This document shows, one piece after another, positions 1 through 5,820 of a stretch of DNA of 7,625 nt; within the stretch, counting starts at the first letter, position 1; each line of letters opens with the position of its first letter. The notes beneath the pieces were generated by a model that saw nothing but the letters and a program-made list of their open reading frames with translations, had not been told where the DNA came from and did no database searches. A program made the position numbers and the translations under genes. Source of the DNA: Betaproteobacteria bacterium (GTDB taxonomy: Bacteria; Pseudomonadota; Gammaproteobacteria; Burkholderiales; Usitatibacteraceae). The DNA lies in NCBI GenBank assembly GCA_012274175.1, contig JAAOZZ010000068.1:1-7625 (forward strand), in the 5' to 3' direction.

Positions 1-943
1 CCACGAGGCGGTGGCTCGCGTGGATGTAGCTTCCGCTCACGTCGTGGAGCTGGACGTCGCCCTCGCAGCGGTTGTCCTCGGCGTCCTTCGTTCCGCGCTC
101 CCAGAGGGCGTCCCAGGAGCCGATGTCCGACCAGCGGAAGCGCGCGGGCACCATGGCGGCCCGGCGCGTGCGCTCGAGCACCGCGTGGTCGATGGAGATT
201 GCGCGGCAGCGCTCGAAGGCGGCCGCGTCGATCCTGCGCCAGCCGTCCTCGTCGGCAACCGCCCGGGCCGCGGCGCGGCACGCCTCGGCGAGCTCGGGCT
301 CGAAGCCTTCGAGCTCCGCGAGGTACGCCGCGGCCGGGAAGAGGAACATCCCGCTGTTCCAGTAATGTCGTCCGGATTCCACGAGGCGCGTGGCGATCTC
401 GAGCTCCGGCTTTTCCACGAAGCTCGCGACCTCGCAGCATCCCCGCGCCGTGGCGAGCTCCCCTCCGCGCTCGATGTAGCCGTAGCCGGTCTCCGCCCAG
501 CGGGGCGCCACGCCGAACACCACGAGGCGGCCCTGGGCCGCGGCCGCCTTGCCCGCTTCCACCGCCTCGGCGAACGCGGAAGCGTCCGGAATGTCGTGGT
601 CCGCGGGAAGCACGAGGAGCAGGGCTTCGGGATCCTCGCGCACGAGGTCGCTCGCCACCAGGGCCAGCGCCGGGGCCGTTCCCCTTCCGAAAGGCTCCCC
701 ATAGAGCGTTCGCATCCGGCGGCCCGAGCGGCGCACCTGGTCCGCGACGAGGAAGCGATGCTCGTGGTTGGCCACGACCGTGGCGGGCTCGGCGCCCGCT
801 ACGGCCTGGGTGCGCTCGAGGGTCGCCTGGAAAGGGCTCCGGCCGTCCAGCAGCGGCAGGAACTGCTTCGGATACGCCTCGCGCGACATCGGCCACAGGC
901 GCGTGCCGCATCCGCCGGCGAGGATCACGGGATGGAGGTTCAT
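1..943 (-). CDS. manC: Mannose-1-phosphate guanylyltransferase (GDP-mannose pyrophosphorylase), 3' end cut by window edge
   Basis: Forms GDP-mannose from mannose-1-phosphate and GTP in the cytoplasm, the mannosyl (or fucose/deoxysugar precursor) donor for EPS. The frame from the ATG at 941-943 stays open for 314 codons to the edge. Visible motifs are the nucleotide-binding signature at residues 10-29 (GGCGTRLWP, then PKQFL), LPADH at 112-116, ETGYGYIE at 151-158, FVEKP at 175-179, YWNSGMF at 194-200, SIDHAVLE at 250-257 and WSDIGSWDALWE at 271-282. All are typical of ManC/CpsB (type II PMI-GMP). Those enzymes are usually about 470-480 residues with a C-terminal cupin phosphomannose isomerase domain; whether it is present here lies off-window. 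Two usual positions differ: Cys12 where Ser is common (GGSGTRLWP), and Gly88 in GRGTAPA where Asn is common. The gene starts 11 bp after the phosphotransferase stop, so they are probably co-transcribed. Other open frames over this stretch are GC-driven shadows. Confidence 0.93.
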   Translation of the reverse strand, partial: MNLHPVILAGGCGTRLWPMSREAYPKQFLPLLDGRSPFQATLERTQAVAGAEPATVVANHEHRFLVADQVRRSGRRMRTLYGEPFGRGTAPALALVASDLVREDPEALLLVLPADHDIPDASAFAEAVEAGKAAAAQGRLVVFGVAPRWAETGYGYIERGGELATARGCCEVASFVEKPELEIATRLVESGRHYWNSGMFLFPAAAYLAELEGFEPELAEACRAAARAVADEDGWRRIDAAAFERCRAISIDHAVLERTRRAAMVPARFRWSDIGSWDALWERGTKDAEDNRCEGDVQLHDVSGSYIHASHRLV

Positions 944-954
944 GGCATCTTTCG

Positions 955-2415
955 TCAGTACGCGGTCTCGGGCTTGCGGAAGACCACGAAGATCGTCTTC
1001 CAGATGATCTGCAGGTCCAGGCGCAGGGACCAATGGCGCAGGTAATCGAGGTCGTACTCGATGCGCGCCTTCATCTTCTCCACCGTGTCGGTTTCTCCCC
1101 GCAGGCCGTTCACCTGGGCCCAGCCGGTGATGCCGGGACGCACCTTGTGGCGGATCATGTAGCTCTTGATGAGCTTGCGGTACAGCTCGTTGTGGGCGAC
1201 GGCATGGGGGCGCGGGCCCACCACGCTCATGCGTCCCTGGAGCACGTTCAGGAACTGCGGCAGCTCGTCGAGGGACGTGCGGCGCAGGAACGCCCCGAAC
1301 GGCGTCACGCGCGCGTCGTTCTTCGTGACCTGTCGCACCACGGGCCCGTCCTCCGCGACCGTCATCGAGCGGAACTTGTAGACCACGATCTCGCGCCCGT
1401 CCAGGCCGTAGCGGCGCTGGCGGAAGAGGACCGGGCCGGGCGAGGTGAGCTTGACTCCGAAGGCGATGGCGGCGAGCAGCGGCGCGATGAGCACGAGGAT
1501 CACCGTGGCGAGCACGATGTCGCTCGCGCGCTTGACCACGCCATTCATTCCGCAGAAGGGCGTTTCGCACACGGCGAGCACGGGCATCCCGCCGATGGTG
1601 TCCATGCGGCCCTGGATCAGGTCGAACATGAAGATGTCGGGCGTGACGTAGACCGACGCCGTCGTGTCGTGCAGCTCGTCCAGGAGCTTCATGATGCGCG
1701 GCTGCGAGGCCATGGGCAGCGTCACGTAGATCATGTCCACCCGGTGCCGCTTCGCGTATTCGGCGAGCTGGTCGACGCTGCCCAGCAGCTCCCGGCTCGC
1801 GAGGCCGTCCAGGCGATCGCAGGCGCGATCGTCGAAGTAGCCCGCGACCCGGATGCCCAGGAAAGGCGCGGCGGCGATGCGCTCGGCGAGCTTGCGCCCG
1901 AGGCCGCCCGCGCCCGCGATCACCGCGACCCGCTGGATGCCCTCGGTGGCGAGCAGCCTCGGCAGCAGCGCGGGCAAGAGCAGGTGGGCCGTGAAAAGCG
2001 CCGGCGGCGTCATCGCCGCCCACGCCACGATCACGCGCGGATCGAAGGAACCGATGGTGCGGGTCGCCCATCCCAGCATGAGGAGCAGCCCCACGACGAG
2101 GATCCACCCGGCGACGACTTCGCTCGCGATGGCCCCGGGGCTCGTGCCGCGGGGCGCGCGTCCCGGGAATGTGAGCGAGAAGACGAGCAGCGCGAGGATG
2201 AGGTACGGCCCCGCGAAGGCCGCGTGGAAGTACGCGGCCGAGGCGGCGAGGGACCCGACGGTCACCACCGGTTCCATCAGCATGCGCGCGAGCACGGCCG
2301 GCGCGAGCGGGCCCGGGGTGAGGCGCTGCTGGGTATCCTGCGCGGCGATCAAGGCGAAAGGGTCTCCGTGGGGATGGGGCGATGGGGCCCGGCGAGACCC
2401 AACATACTTTTCCAT
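955..2415 (-). CDS. wcaJ: Undecaprenyl-phosphate sugar (probably glucose) phosphotransferase, WcaJ/EpsB family
   Basis: Initiating glycosyltransferase: moves a hexose-1-phosphate from a UDP-sugar to undecaprenyl phosphate at the inner membrane, the first step of an EPS repeat unit. The protein is 486 residues, close to WcaJ (about 464). The N-terminal half has hydrophobic segments near 44-65, 68-84, 97-116 and 127-151. A Rossmann-like soluble region follows (GAGGLG at 168-173), then a membrane segment at about 300-322. The C-terminal bacterial sugar transferase domain shows VYKFRSM (345-351), [11 protein letters not shown] (378-388) with its Asp-Glu pair, SVVGPRPH (397-404), [17 protein letters not shown] (426-442) and [11 protein letters not shown] (454-464). 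GETDTVEKM and the closing region resemble WcaJ, so glucose is the best guess, but sugar specificity cannot be read with certainty. The ATG at 2413-2415 has a GGTGGG stretch a few bases upstream. It is first gene of the minus-strand unit, with manC next, and diverges from epsA. In methanolan-type loci such genes are called epsB. Confidence 0.93.
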   Translation of the reverse strand: MEKYVGSRRAPSPHPHGDPFALIAAQDTQQRLTPGPLAPAVLARMLMEPVVTVGSLAASAAYFHAAFAGPYLILALLVFSLTFPGRAPRGTSPGAIASEVVAGWILVVGLLLMLGWATRTIGSFDPRVIVAWAAMTPPALFTAHLLLPALLPRLLATEGIQRVAVIAGAGGLGRKLAERIAAAPFLGIRVAGYFDDRACDRLDGLASRELLGSVDQLAEYAKRHRVDMIYVTLPMASQPRIMKLLDELHDTTASVYVTPDIFMFDLIQGRMDTIGGMPVLAVCETPFCGMNGVVKRASDIVLATVILVLIAPLLAAIAFGVKLTSPGPVLFRQRRYGLDGREIVVYKFRSMTVAEDGPVVRQVTKNDARVTPFGAFLRRTSLDELPQFLNVLQGRMSVVGPRPHAVAHNELYRKLIKSYMIRHKVRPGITGWAQVNGLRGETDTVEKMKARIEYDLDYLRHWSLRLDLQIIWKTIFVVFRKPETAY

Positions 2416-2529
2416 TGCGTACCCACCGTCGCCGCGGCCTTGGTTCCACAGGACTATCGGAGCCGTCCTACAAAATCTTCCGTGGCCACTTCACGACCAT
2501 TTCACATTCGCTTCCCATACTGCGAAACC
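2416..2529. promoter_or_regulatory. Divergent intergenic promoter region between wcaJ-like gene and epsA
   Basis: These 114 bp separate the starts of the two outward-reading units, so promoters for both should lie here. The region is less GC-rich than the genes, especially at 2469-2529. Promoter boxes are weak. For the minus strand, TTCGCA and TGAAAT separated by 16 bp (within about 2497-2525) each match the sigma-70 consensus at 4 of 6 positions. For the plus strand, TACAAA at 2469-2474 is a 4-of-6 match to a -10 box without a good -35. I see no sigma-54 -24/-12 pair. Weak boxes would fit activator-dependent transcription, for example by EpsA, but this is inference. Confidence 0.5.
2450..2469. 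promoter_or_regulatory. 20-bp imperfect dyad, candidate operator
   Basis: The arms AGGAC (2450-2454) and GTCCT (2465-2469) are perfect inverted repeats around a 10-bp spacer. The total of 20 bp is the size of sites bound by many LuxR-type dimers. It lies near the middle of the divergent region, and its right arm abuts the weak plus-strand -10 candidate at 2469-2474. The neighbouring regulator EpsA is the obvious candidate to bind it. Five-base arms can arise by chance, so this is tentative. Confidence 0.3.
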
Positions 2530-3399
2530 ATGCGACTCGTACCCCGACAGCCCGACCCTCTCCCGCCCCGCGGCGCGTTTGCCCGCGGTCCTGAACACGA
2601 CGTGCAGGACGTGCACGATGCGGCGCACCACGAAGCCCCGCCAGCGCGGCTGAACGAGAGCGAGCGCGAGGCGCTGCTGCTCAACGTCGACCTCGCGCTA
2701 CGGGTGCACGCGCGCGCCCAGCTCTTCAGCTGGGTGCAAGGCGCGCTGCAGAGCTTGATCCCCCACGAAGTGCTCGTGTGCGGCATGCAGGACGGCCGCC
2801 AGGCGCCACTCCGGGTGGACAGCTTCTCCACCACCCCGGTGGATTGCGCGCGCCTGAACGAGCTCTTCCAGCAGGATGTCTCGCTCGTGCCCCACCTCAT
2901 CAAGCTGTGGGAGGACAACCGTTGCCAGGCCGTGCTGTGCGAGACCGACCGCGGCCCCCTGGCGGGCGGAGCGCTCGCGCGGGAGCTCGCACGCCTCGCC
3001 GTGAGCCAGGTGATCGTCCATGGCACCTACGACGCTTCGGGCAACATGGCGAGCCTCTTCGTCTTCGCCGCGCACCCGGGCACGCTGGGTGCGAAGCAGG
3101 CCTATCTCGCCGACCTGGCCGTTCCCTACCTGCACGGGGCGTGGGTGCGAAGCCAGGTCGCCTGGCCCCTCGAGCGCTCGGGCGTGAAGCCCGCCAAGAC
3201 GGGGCTGCTCACGCCGCGGGAGCAGCAGATCCTGCAATGGATCTACCACGGCAAGAGCAACATCGAGATCGGCATGATCCTCGAGATCAGCCCGCTCACG
3301 GTGAAGAACCACGTGCAGAAGACGCTGCGCAAGCTGAACGTGCTGAACCGCACCCAGGCGGTGGGCAGGGCACTCGCGCTTCGGCTCGTGAATCCCTGA
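2530..3399 (+). CDS. epsA: LuxR-type transcriptional regulator EpsA of the EPS/PEP-CTERM locus
   Basis: Probable DNA-binding regulator of the surrounding EPS genes. From the ATG at 2530 it is 289 residues. The C-terminal LuxR/GerE helix-turn-helix occupies about 226-285, with LTPREQQILQWIYHGKSN (227-244), an IGMILEISPLTVKNHV recognition region and KLNVLNRTQAVGRALAL. The N-terminal part from about residue 41 (NESEREALLLNVDLALRVHARAQLFSW, given here as landmarks 42-68, then GALQSLIPHEVLVCG at 71-85) resembles the EpsA family sensor region rather than a response-regulator receiver; no phospho-acceptor Asp pocket or acyl-homoserine-lactone motif is evident. The first 40 residues are His/Pro-rich, low in complexity and look like an extension. 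The frame is open far upstream, so the start is uncertain. ATG 2530 is the only ATG between the divergent gene and the conserved region and has no clear Shine-Dalgarno; GTG at 2482 is an alternative. The CAAX-protease-like gene follows after 24 bp. Confidence 0.88.
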   Translation: MRLVPRQPDPLPPRGAFARGPEHDVQDVHDAAHHEAPPARLNESEREALLLNVDLALRVHARAQLFSWVQGALQSLIPHEVLVCGMQDGRQAPLRVDSFSTTPVDCARLNELFQQDVSLVPHLIKLWEDNRCQAVLCETDRGPLAGGALARELARLAVSQVIVHGTYDASGNMASLFVFAAHPGTLGAKQAYLADLAVPYLHGAWVRSQVAWPLERSGVKPAKTGLLTPREQQILQWIYHGKSNIEIGMILEISPLTVKNHVQKTLRKLNVLNRTQAVGRALALRLVNP

Positions 3400-3423
3400 G
3401 GCGCCGGGCGCACGGCCTGCGCC

Positions 3424-4113
3424 GTGGAAGCCGCCGGCGAATCCATCCCCGAATGGCGCGCGGCCCGGGCGCGGGTGGCCCCCTTCGCGCTGTTCGTGAC
3501 ACTGCTTGCGCTGCAACCGTGGCTCGTACGCGAAGGCGTGGCCGATCCGCGATGGATCGCGATCGCGCGGGATCTCGCCGCGGGAGCGCTGCTCTGCTGG
3601 TACGGGCGCGAGTACCGGGAAATCTGGCGCGCTGCCCCGCTTTCTCCCCGGGAATGGCTTGCGTCCGTGGCCGTGGGAGGCGCGGTATTCGCGGCGTGGA
3701 TCGGACTCGACCAGGGATGGGCGGTCGTGGGCGGCGAGTCTCCGGGCTTCGTGCCCCTCGATGCAAAGGGTGCGGTCGACCCCGTCCTAGCGGCGCTGCG
3801 CCTCGCCGGGCTCGCGCTCGTCGTCCCCGTGATGGAGGAGCTCTTCTGGCGCTCCTTCGCGATGCGCTGGCTCGACGGTCGGGATTTCCTGGCGCGCGAC
3901 CCGCGGCGCGCCAGCTTTCGCGCCCTCGTGTTGACCGCGGTGCTCTTCGCGAGCGAACATTCCCTCTGGCTCGCCGGCCTCGTGGCGGGTGTGGCGTACG
4001 GCGCGATCTATGCGCGCACCGGGAACCTGAAGGCATCCATCCTGTCGCATGCAACGACCAATGGAATACTCGGACTCTGGATCCTCGCGACGGGACAATG
4101 GCGGCTCTGGTAG
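3424..4113 (+). CDS. CAAX prenyl protease-related (CPBP/Rce1-type) membrane protein of exosortase loci
   Basis: Predicted intramembrane metalloprotease of the CPBP/ABI family, 229 residues. All three family motifs are present: EELFWR with Glu138, Glu139 and Arg143; FASEH with Phe175 and His179; and HATTN with His209 and Asn213. The glutamates and histidines are the expected catalytic and metal/water-coordinating residues, so the enzyme looks intact. Hydrophobic segments near 18-36, 45-60, 78-96, 122-138, 163-178, 182-200 and 212-224 indicate a multi-pass inner-membrane protein. A subfamily of such proteins recurs beside exosortase/EPS genes, and exosortase E is known as a natural fusion to a similar domain, so a role in membrane protein processing is plausible; the substrate is unknown. 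The start is a GTG 24 bp after epsA with no strong Shine-Dalgarno; GTG 3475 is an alternative but would remove residues preceding the first membrane segment. The 3' end overlaps epsL, implying translational coupling in one operon. Confidence 0.85.
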   Translation: MEAAGESIPEWRAARARVAPFALFVTLLALQPWLVREGVADPRWIAIARDLAAGALLCWYGREYREIWRAAPLSPREWLASVAVGGAVFAAWIGLDQGWAVVGGESPGFVPLDAKGAVDPVLAALRLAGLALVVPVMEELFWRSFAMRWLDGRDFLARDPRRASFRALVLTAVLFASEHSLWLAGLVAGVAYGAIYARTGNLKASILSHATTNGILGLWILATGQWRLW

Positions 4114-5317
4114 CGCGCGGCGCTCGCTCGCGCTCGCCGCGCTGCCGCTCGCCGGCTTGCTGTGCTCCCCCCTGCCCGCGGCCGCGCTCCTCAACGATCG
4201 CGTCGAGGTCTTCGCGGGCGAAAACGCTACCTACGACAGCAACATCTTCCGGATCTCCCCGAAGCTCGATCCCAACCAGGCCATCGGCTCGGGCGAGCGC
4301 TCCGACGTCATCAGCTCGACCTCGGTCGGCGCGACCCTCGACGTGCCCTGGAGCCTGCAGCGCTTCCAGGCGGGCTACACCTGGTACGCGAACCGCTATC
4401 ACCGCTTCAGCACCCTGGATTTCGACGGCCACGTTGCGCGCGCCGCGTGGCTCTGGTCGGTGACGCCCGAGCTCACCGGCGACCTGGGCTACACGGACAC
4501 CACGAGCCTCGCCAACTTCGCCAACATCCAGGGCACCGTGCCCGACGTGCTGCGCACCCGGCAGGCCTTCGCCAACGCGGTGTGGTTCCCGGTCGCCCGA
4601 TGGCGCATCCACGGCGGAGCCGCGGCGGTGCGGCAGAACCACGGCGATCCGGGCCAGCAAGTGAACGACATCGAGACCGCGACGGGCGTGGCGGGCGTGA
4701 GCTACGTGACGCCCAAGGACGACCGGATCGGCGTCGAGGCACGGGTCGAGCGCGGCCGCTCGCCCCACGACGAGCTCGCGTTCGGGGGGCCGATCGACAA
4801 CGAGTACCGCCAGCACAGCATCGGCGTGATGGGCCACTGGACGGCCACGGGACACTCGACCCTCGACGCCCGCGTGGACTGGCTGCGGCGCGATTACGAC
4901 CAGGGCTCGCAGCGCGACTTCAGCGGCCCCACCTTCCACTTCTCCCACACGTGGACGCCCACGGGAAAGCTCACGGTCGTCACCGCCGCGCAGCGCGACG
5001 TGGGCCCGGTGCAGGACGTGCAGTCGTCGAGCTTCGTGCTGGTGAAGGGCGTCTCGGTGCGGCCGCGCTGGGCGCTCTCGGACAAGGTCTCCATCGAGGG
5101 CGACGCGGAGTACAACGTCTGGGACTACCGCGGCGACCTGTTGACGGGCCTGAGCTGGACGCACCGCGTGCGCACCTTCGGCGTGAGCCTGCTCTACCGC
5201 CCCGCCCGGCGCATCCTCATCCAGTGCGGCTTGAGCCACGAGATGCGTACCTCCACGCTTCCCCTCGCGGATTACAAGGACGACATCGCCACCATCTCGG
5301 CGCGCATCGGGTTCTAG
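4049..5317 (+). CDS. epsL: Exopolysaccharide locus outer-membrane beta-barrel protein EpsL
   Basis: Predicted outer-membrane protein conserved in betaproteobacterial eps loci; the molecular role is not firmly known, and export or anchoring of the polysaccharide is the likely setting. The protein is 422 residues from ATG 4049, or 418 from ATG 4061. It has a basic stretch (Arg24-Arg25), a hydrophobic core at about 26-38 and an AAA site near 44-46, consistent with a Sec signal peptide. The Cys at 39 is preceded by Leu, so it is not a lipobox. The rest alternates polar and aromatic/hydrophobic residues in many short strand-like segments, for example FQAGYTWYANRYHRF, HSTLDARVDWLRRDY and VRTFGVSLLYR. 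It ends in ARIGF with a terminal Phe, the usual outer-membrane barrel end. The opening NDRVEVFAGENATYDSNIF matches the family's start of the mature domain. The 5' end overlaps the protease gene by 65 or 53 nt, and neither ATG has a clear RBS, so coupling is likely. Confidence 0.86.
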   Translation: MQRPMEYSDSGSSRRDNGGSGSARRSLALAALPLAGLLCSPLPAAALLNDRVEVFAGENATYDSNIFRISPKLDPNQAIGSGERSDVISSTSVGATLDVPWSLQRFQAGYTWYANRYHRFSTLDFDGHVARAAWLWSVTPELTGDLGYTDTTSLANFANIQGTVPDVLRTRQAFANAVWFPVARWRIHGGAAAVRQNHGDPGQQVNDIETATGVAGVSYVTPKDDRIGVEARVERGRSPHDELAFGGPIDNEYRQHSIGVMGHWTATGHSTLDARVDWLRRDYDQGSQRDFSGPTFHFSHTWTPTGKLTVVTAAQRDVGPVQDVQSSSFVLVKGVSVRPRWALSDKVSIEGDAEYNVWDYRGDLLTGLSWTHRVRTFGVSLLYRPARRILIQCGLSHEMRTSTLPLADYKDDIATISARIGF

Positions 5318-5380
5318 GGCCCCATCGGCTCGCGCCTACTGGTTCCTTCGGACCATTCCCCCAAGGGGCTCGGGGGCTGC

Positions 5381-5427
5381 GGTTGTCACGCGCAAGCCAT
5401 AAGGTTGTCCCATCACAGGAGACAACC
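5381..5427. promoter_or_regulatory. GGTTGTC direct and inverted repeats upstream of the PEP-CTERM gene
   Basis: GGTTGTC occurs at 5381-5387 and again at 5403-5409, 22 bp apart (about two helical turns). Its exact reverse complement GACAACC follows at 5421-5427. The second and third copies form a 7-bp perfect dyad around an 11-base loop. This could be a binding site for a dimeric regulator or an mRNA hairpin. The dyad contains the Shine-Dalgarno of the next gene: part in the loop, part in the right arm. No good -10/-35 pair is seen; TTGTCA at 5383-5388 is a 5-of-6 match to a -35 but lacks a -10 at the right distance. The preceding part of the 112-bp gap, 5318-5380, holds GC-rich short inverted repeats but no terminator-like hairpin with a T tract. 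Confidence 0.42.
5417..5422 (+). promoter_or_regulatory. Strong Shine-Dalgarno of the PEP-CTERM gene
   Basis: AGGAGA lies 7 bases before the ATG at 5430. It is the best ribosome binding site in the window and fixes the start of the small gene. It sits inside the GGTTGTC/GACAACC dyad, so folding of the mRNA could mask it. Confidence 0.75.
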
Positions 5428-5429
5428 CC

Positions 5430-5717
5430 ATGAGACGCCATTACCGCTCCGCCGCGCTTGCCGCATCCCTGCTCGCCGCCACCCTCGCCTGGTCCCAGCC
5501 CGCGACCGTGAATCCCATGAGCCGCGGCGACCACGGATCGCTTTTCTTCGGAGCCATCCACGGCGCCCCGGCGCTCGAGAATCCCTCGGGCATCGGGCGT
5601 CCGCCGAACCGCTACGTGGCGGTCACGCCCGTACCCGAGCCGTCGCGCTGGCTCATGATGCTGGCCGGTCTCGGCATCGTGGGCTTCATCGTGCGGCGCA
5701 GCGCGACGCGCTCGTAG
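5430..5717 (+). CDS. Very small PEP-CTERM protein, putative exosortase substrate
   Basis: A 95-residue secreted protein with both ends of an exosortase substrate. Residues 1-22 form a Sec signal peptide (MRRHYR, hydrophobic core 8-20, possible cut near Ser22). Residues 68-95 form a PEP-CTERM tail: VPEPS at 68-72, a hydrophobic helix LMMLAGLGIVGFIV at 75-88, and a basic end with Arg89, Arg90 and Arg94. In known systems the tail directs the protein to a transmembrane exosortase that removes it at the PEP motif. That would leave only about 45 residues (24-68), rich in Pro and Gly, with no cysteine and no domain I recognise. Most PEP-CTERM proteins are much longer and Ser/Thr-rich. A strong RBS precedes it, and 112 bp separate it from epsL, so it may have its own promoter or control. 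The lone copy between epsL and epsE suggests a job tied to the EPS, but none can be assigned. Confidence 0.88.
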   Translation: MRRHYRSAALAASLLAATLAWSQPATVNPMSRGDHGSLFFGAIHGAPALENPSGIGRPPNRYVAVTPVPEPSRWLMMLAGLGIVGFIVRRSATRS

Positions 5718-5820
5718 GCTCCGCGATGCCGTGCTCGTTCGCTTCGCCTCGCATCGCCGCGGCGCCCACCGCCTTCGCGATCGAACACCCCTCCATGCCA
5801 CCGGAAAGCCGAACGCCGCC

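Noticed and set aside
199..2529. Very long plus-strand open frame running from 199 into epsA, suggesting a giant fusion protein
   Set aside because: It is antisense to manC and the phosphotransferase, and its translation is Arg/Pro/His-rich low-complexity sequence. Only the part from 2530 matches a family. High G+C makes stop-free antisense frames common.
2416..2529. Sigma-54 promoter, as reported for some PEP-CTERM genes
   Set aside because: No GG-N10-GC pair in a convincing TGGCAC/TTGC context was found in this region or before the PEP-CTERM gene.
4160..4190. Lipobox in EpsL around Cys39
   Set aside because: The residue before Cys is Leu, not Gly/Ala/Ser, so lipoprotein processing is not supported; an AAA signal peptidase I site follows.
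2778..4463. Plus-strand open frame of 561 codons in another frame
   Set aside because: It overlaps three recognised genes out of frame and has Arg/Pro/Ala-rich shadow composition.
3296..5239. Minus-strand open frame of 647 codons
   Set aside because: It is antisense to epsA, the protease gene and epsL, all of which have family motifs. Its composition is Arg/Ala-rich with no motifs.
5341..5380. Possible terminator hairpins after epsL (GGTTCC..GGACC, CCCC..GGGG)
   Set aside because: Stems are short or bulged and no T-run follows.
5723..5757. Inverted repeat GCGATGC / GCATCGC after the PEP-CTERM gene as a terminator
   Set aside because: The 21-base loop and lack of a T tract do not fit a rho-independent terminator, and such short GC pairs are expected by chance here.
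5731..5820. Upstream extension of epsE to an earlier ATG
   Set aside because: It would add 30 Arg/His-rich residues before the signal peptide, and 5821 gives a normal export signal and family length.
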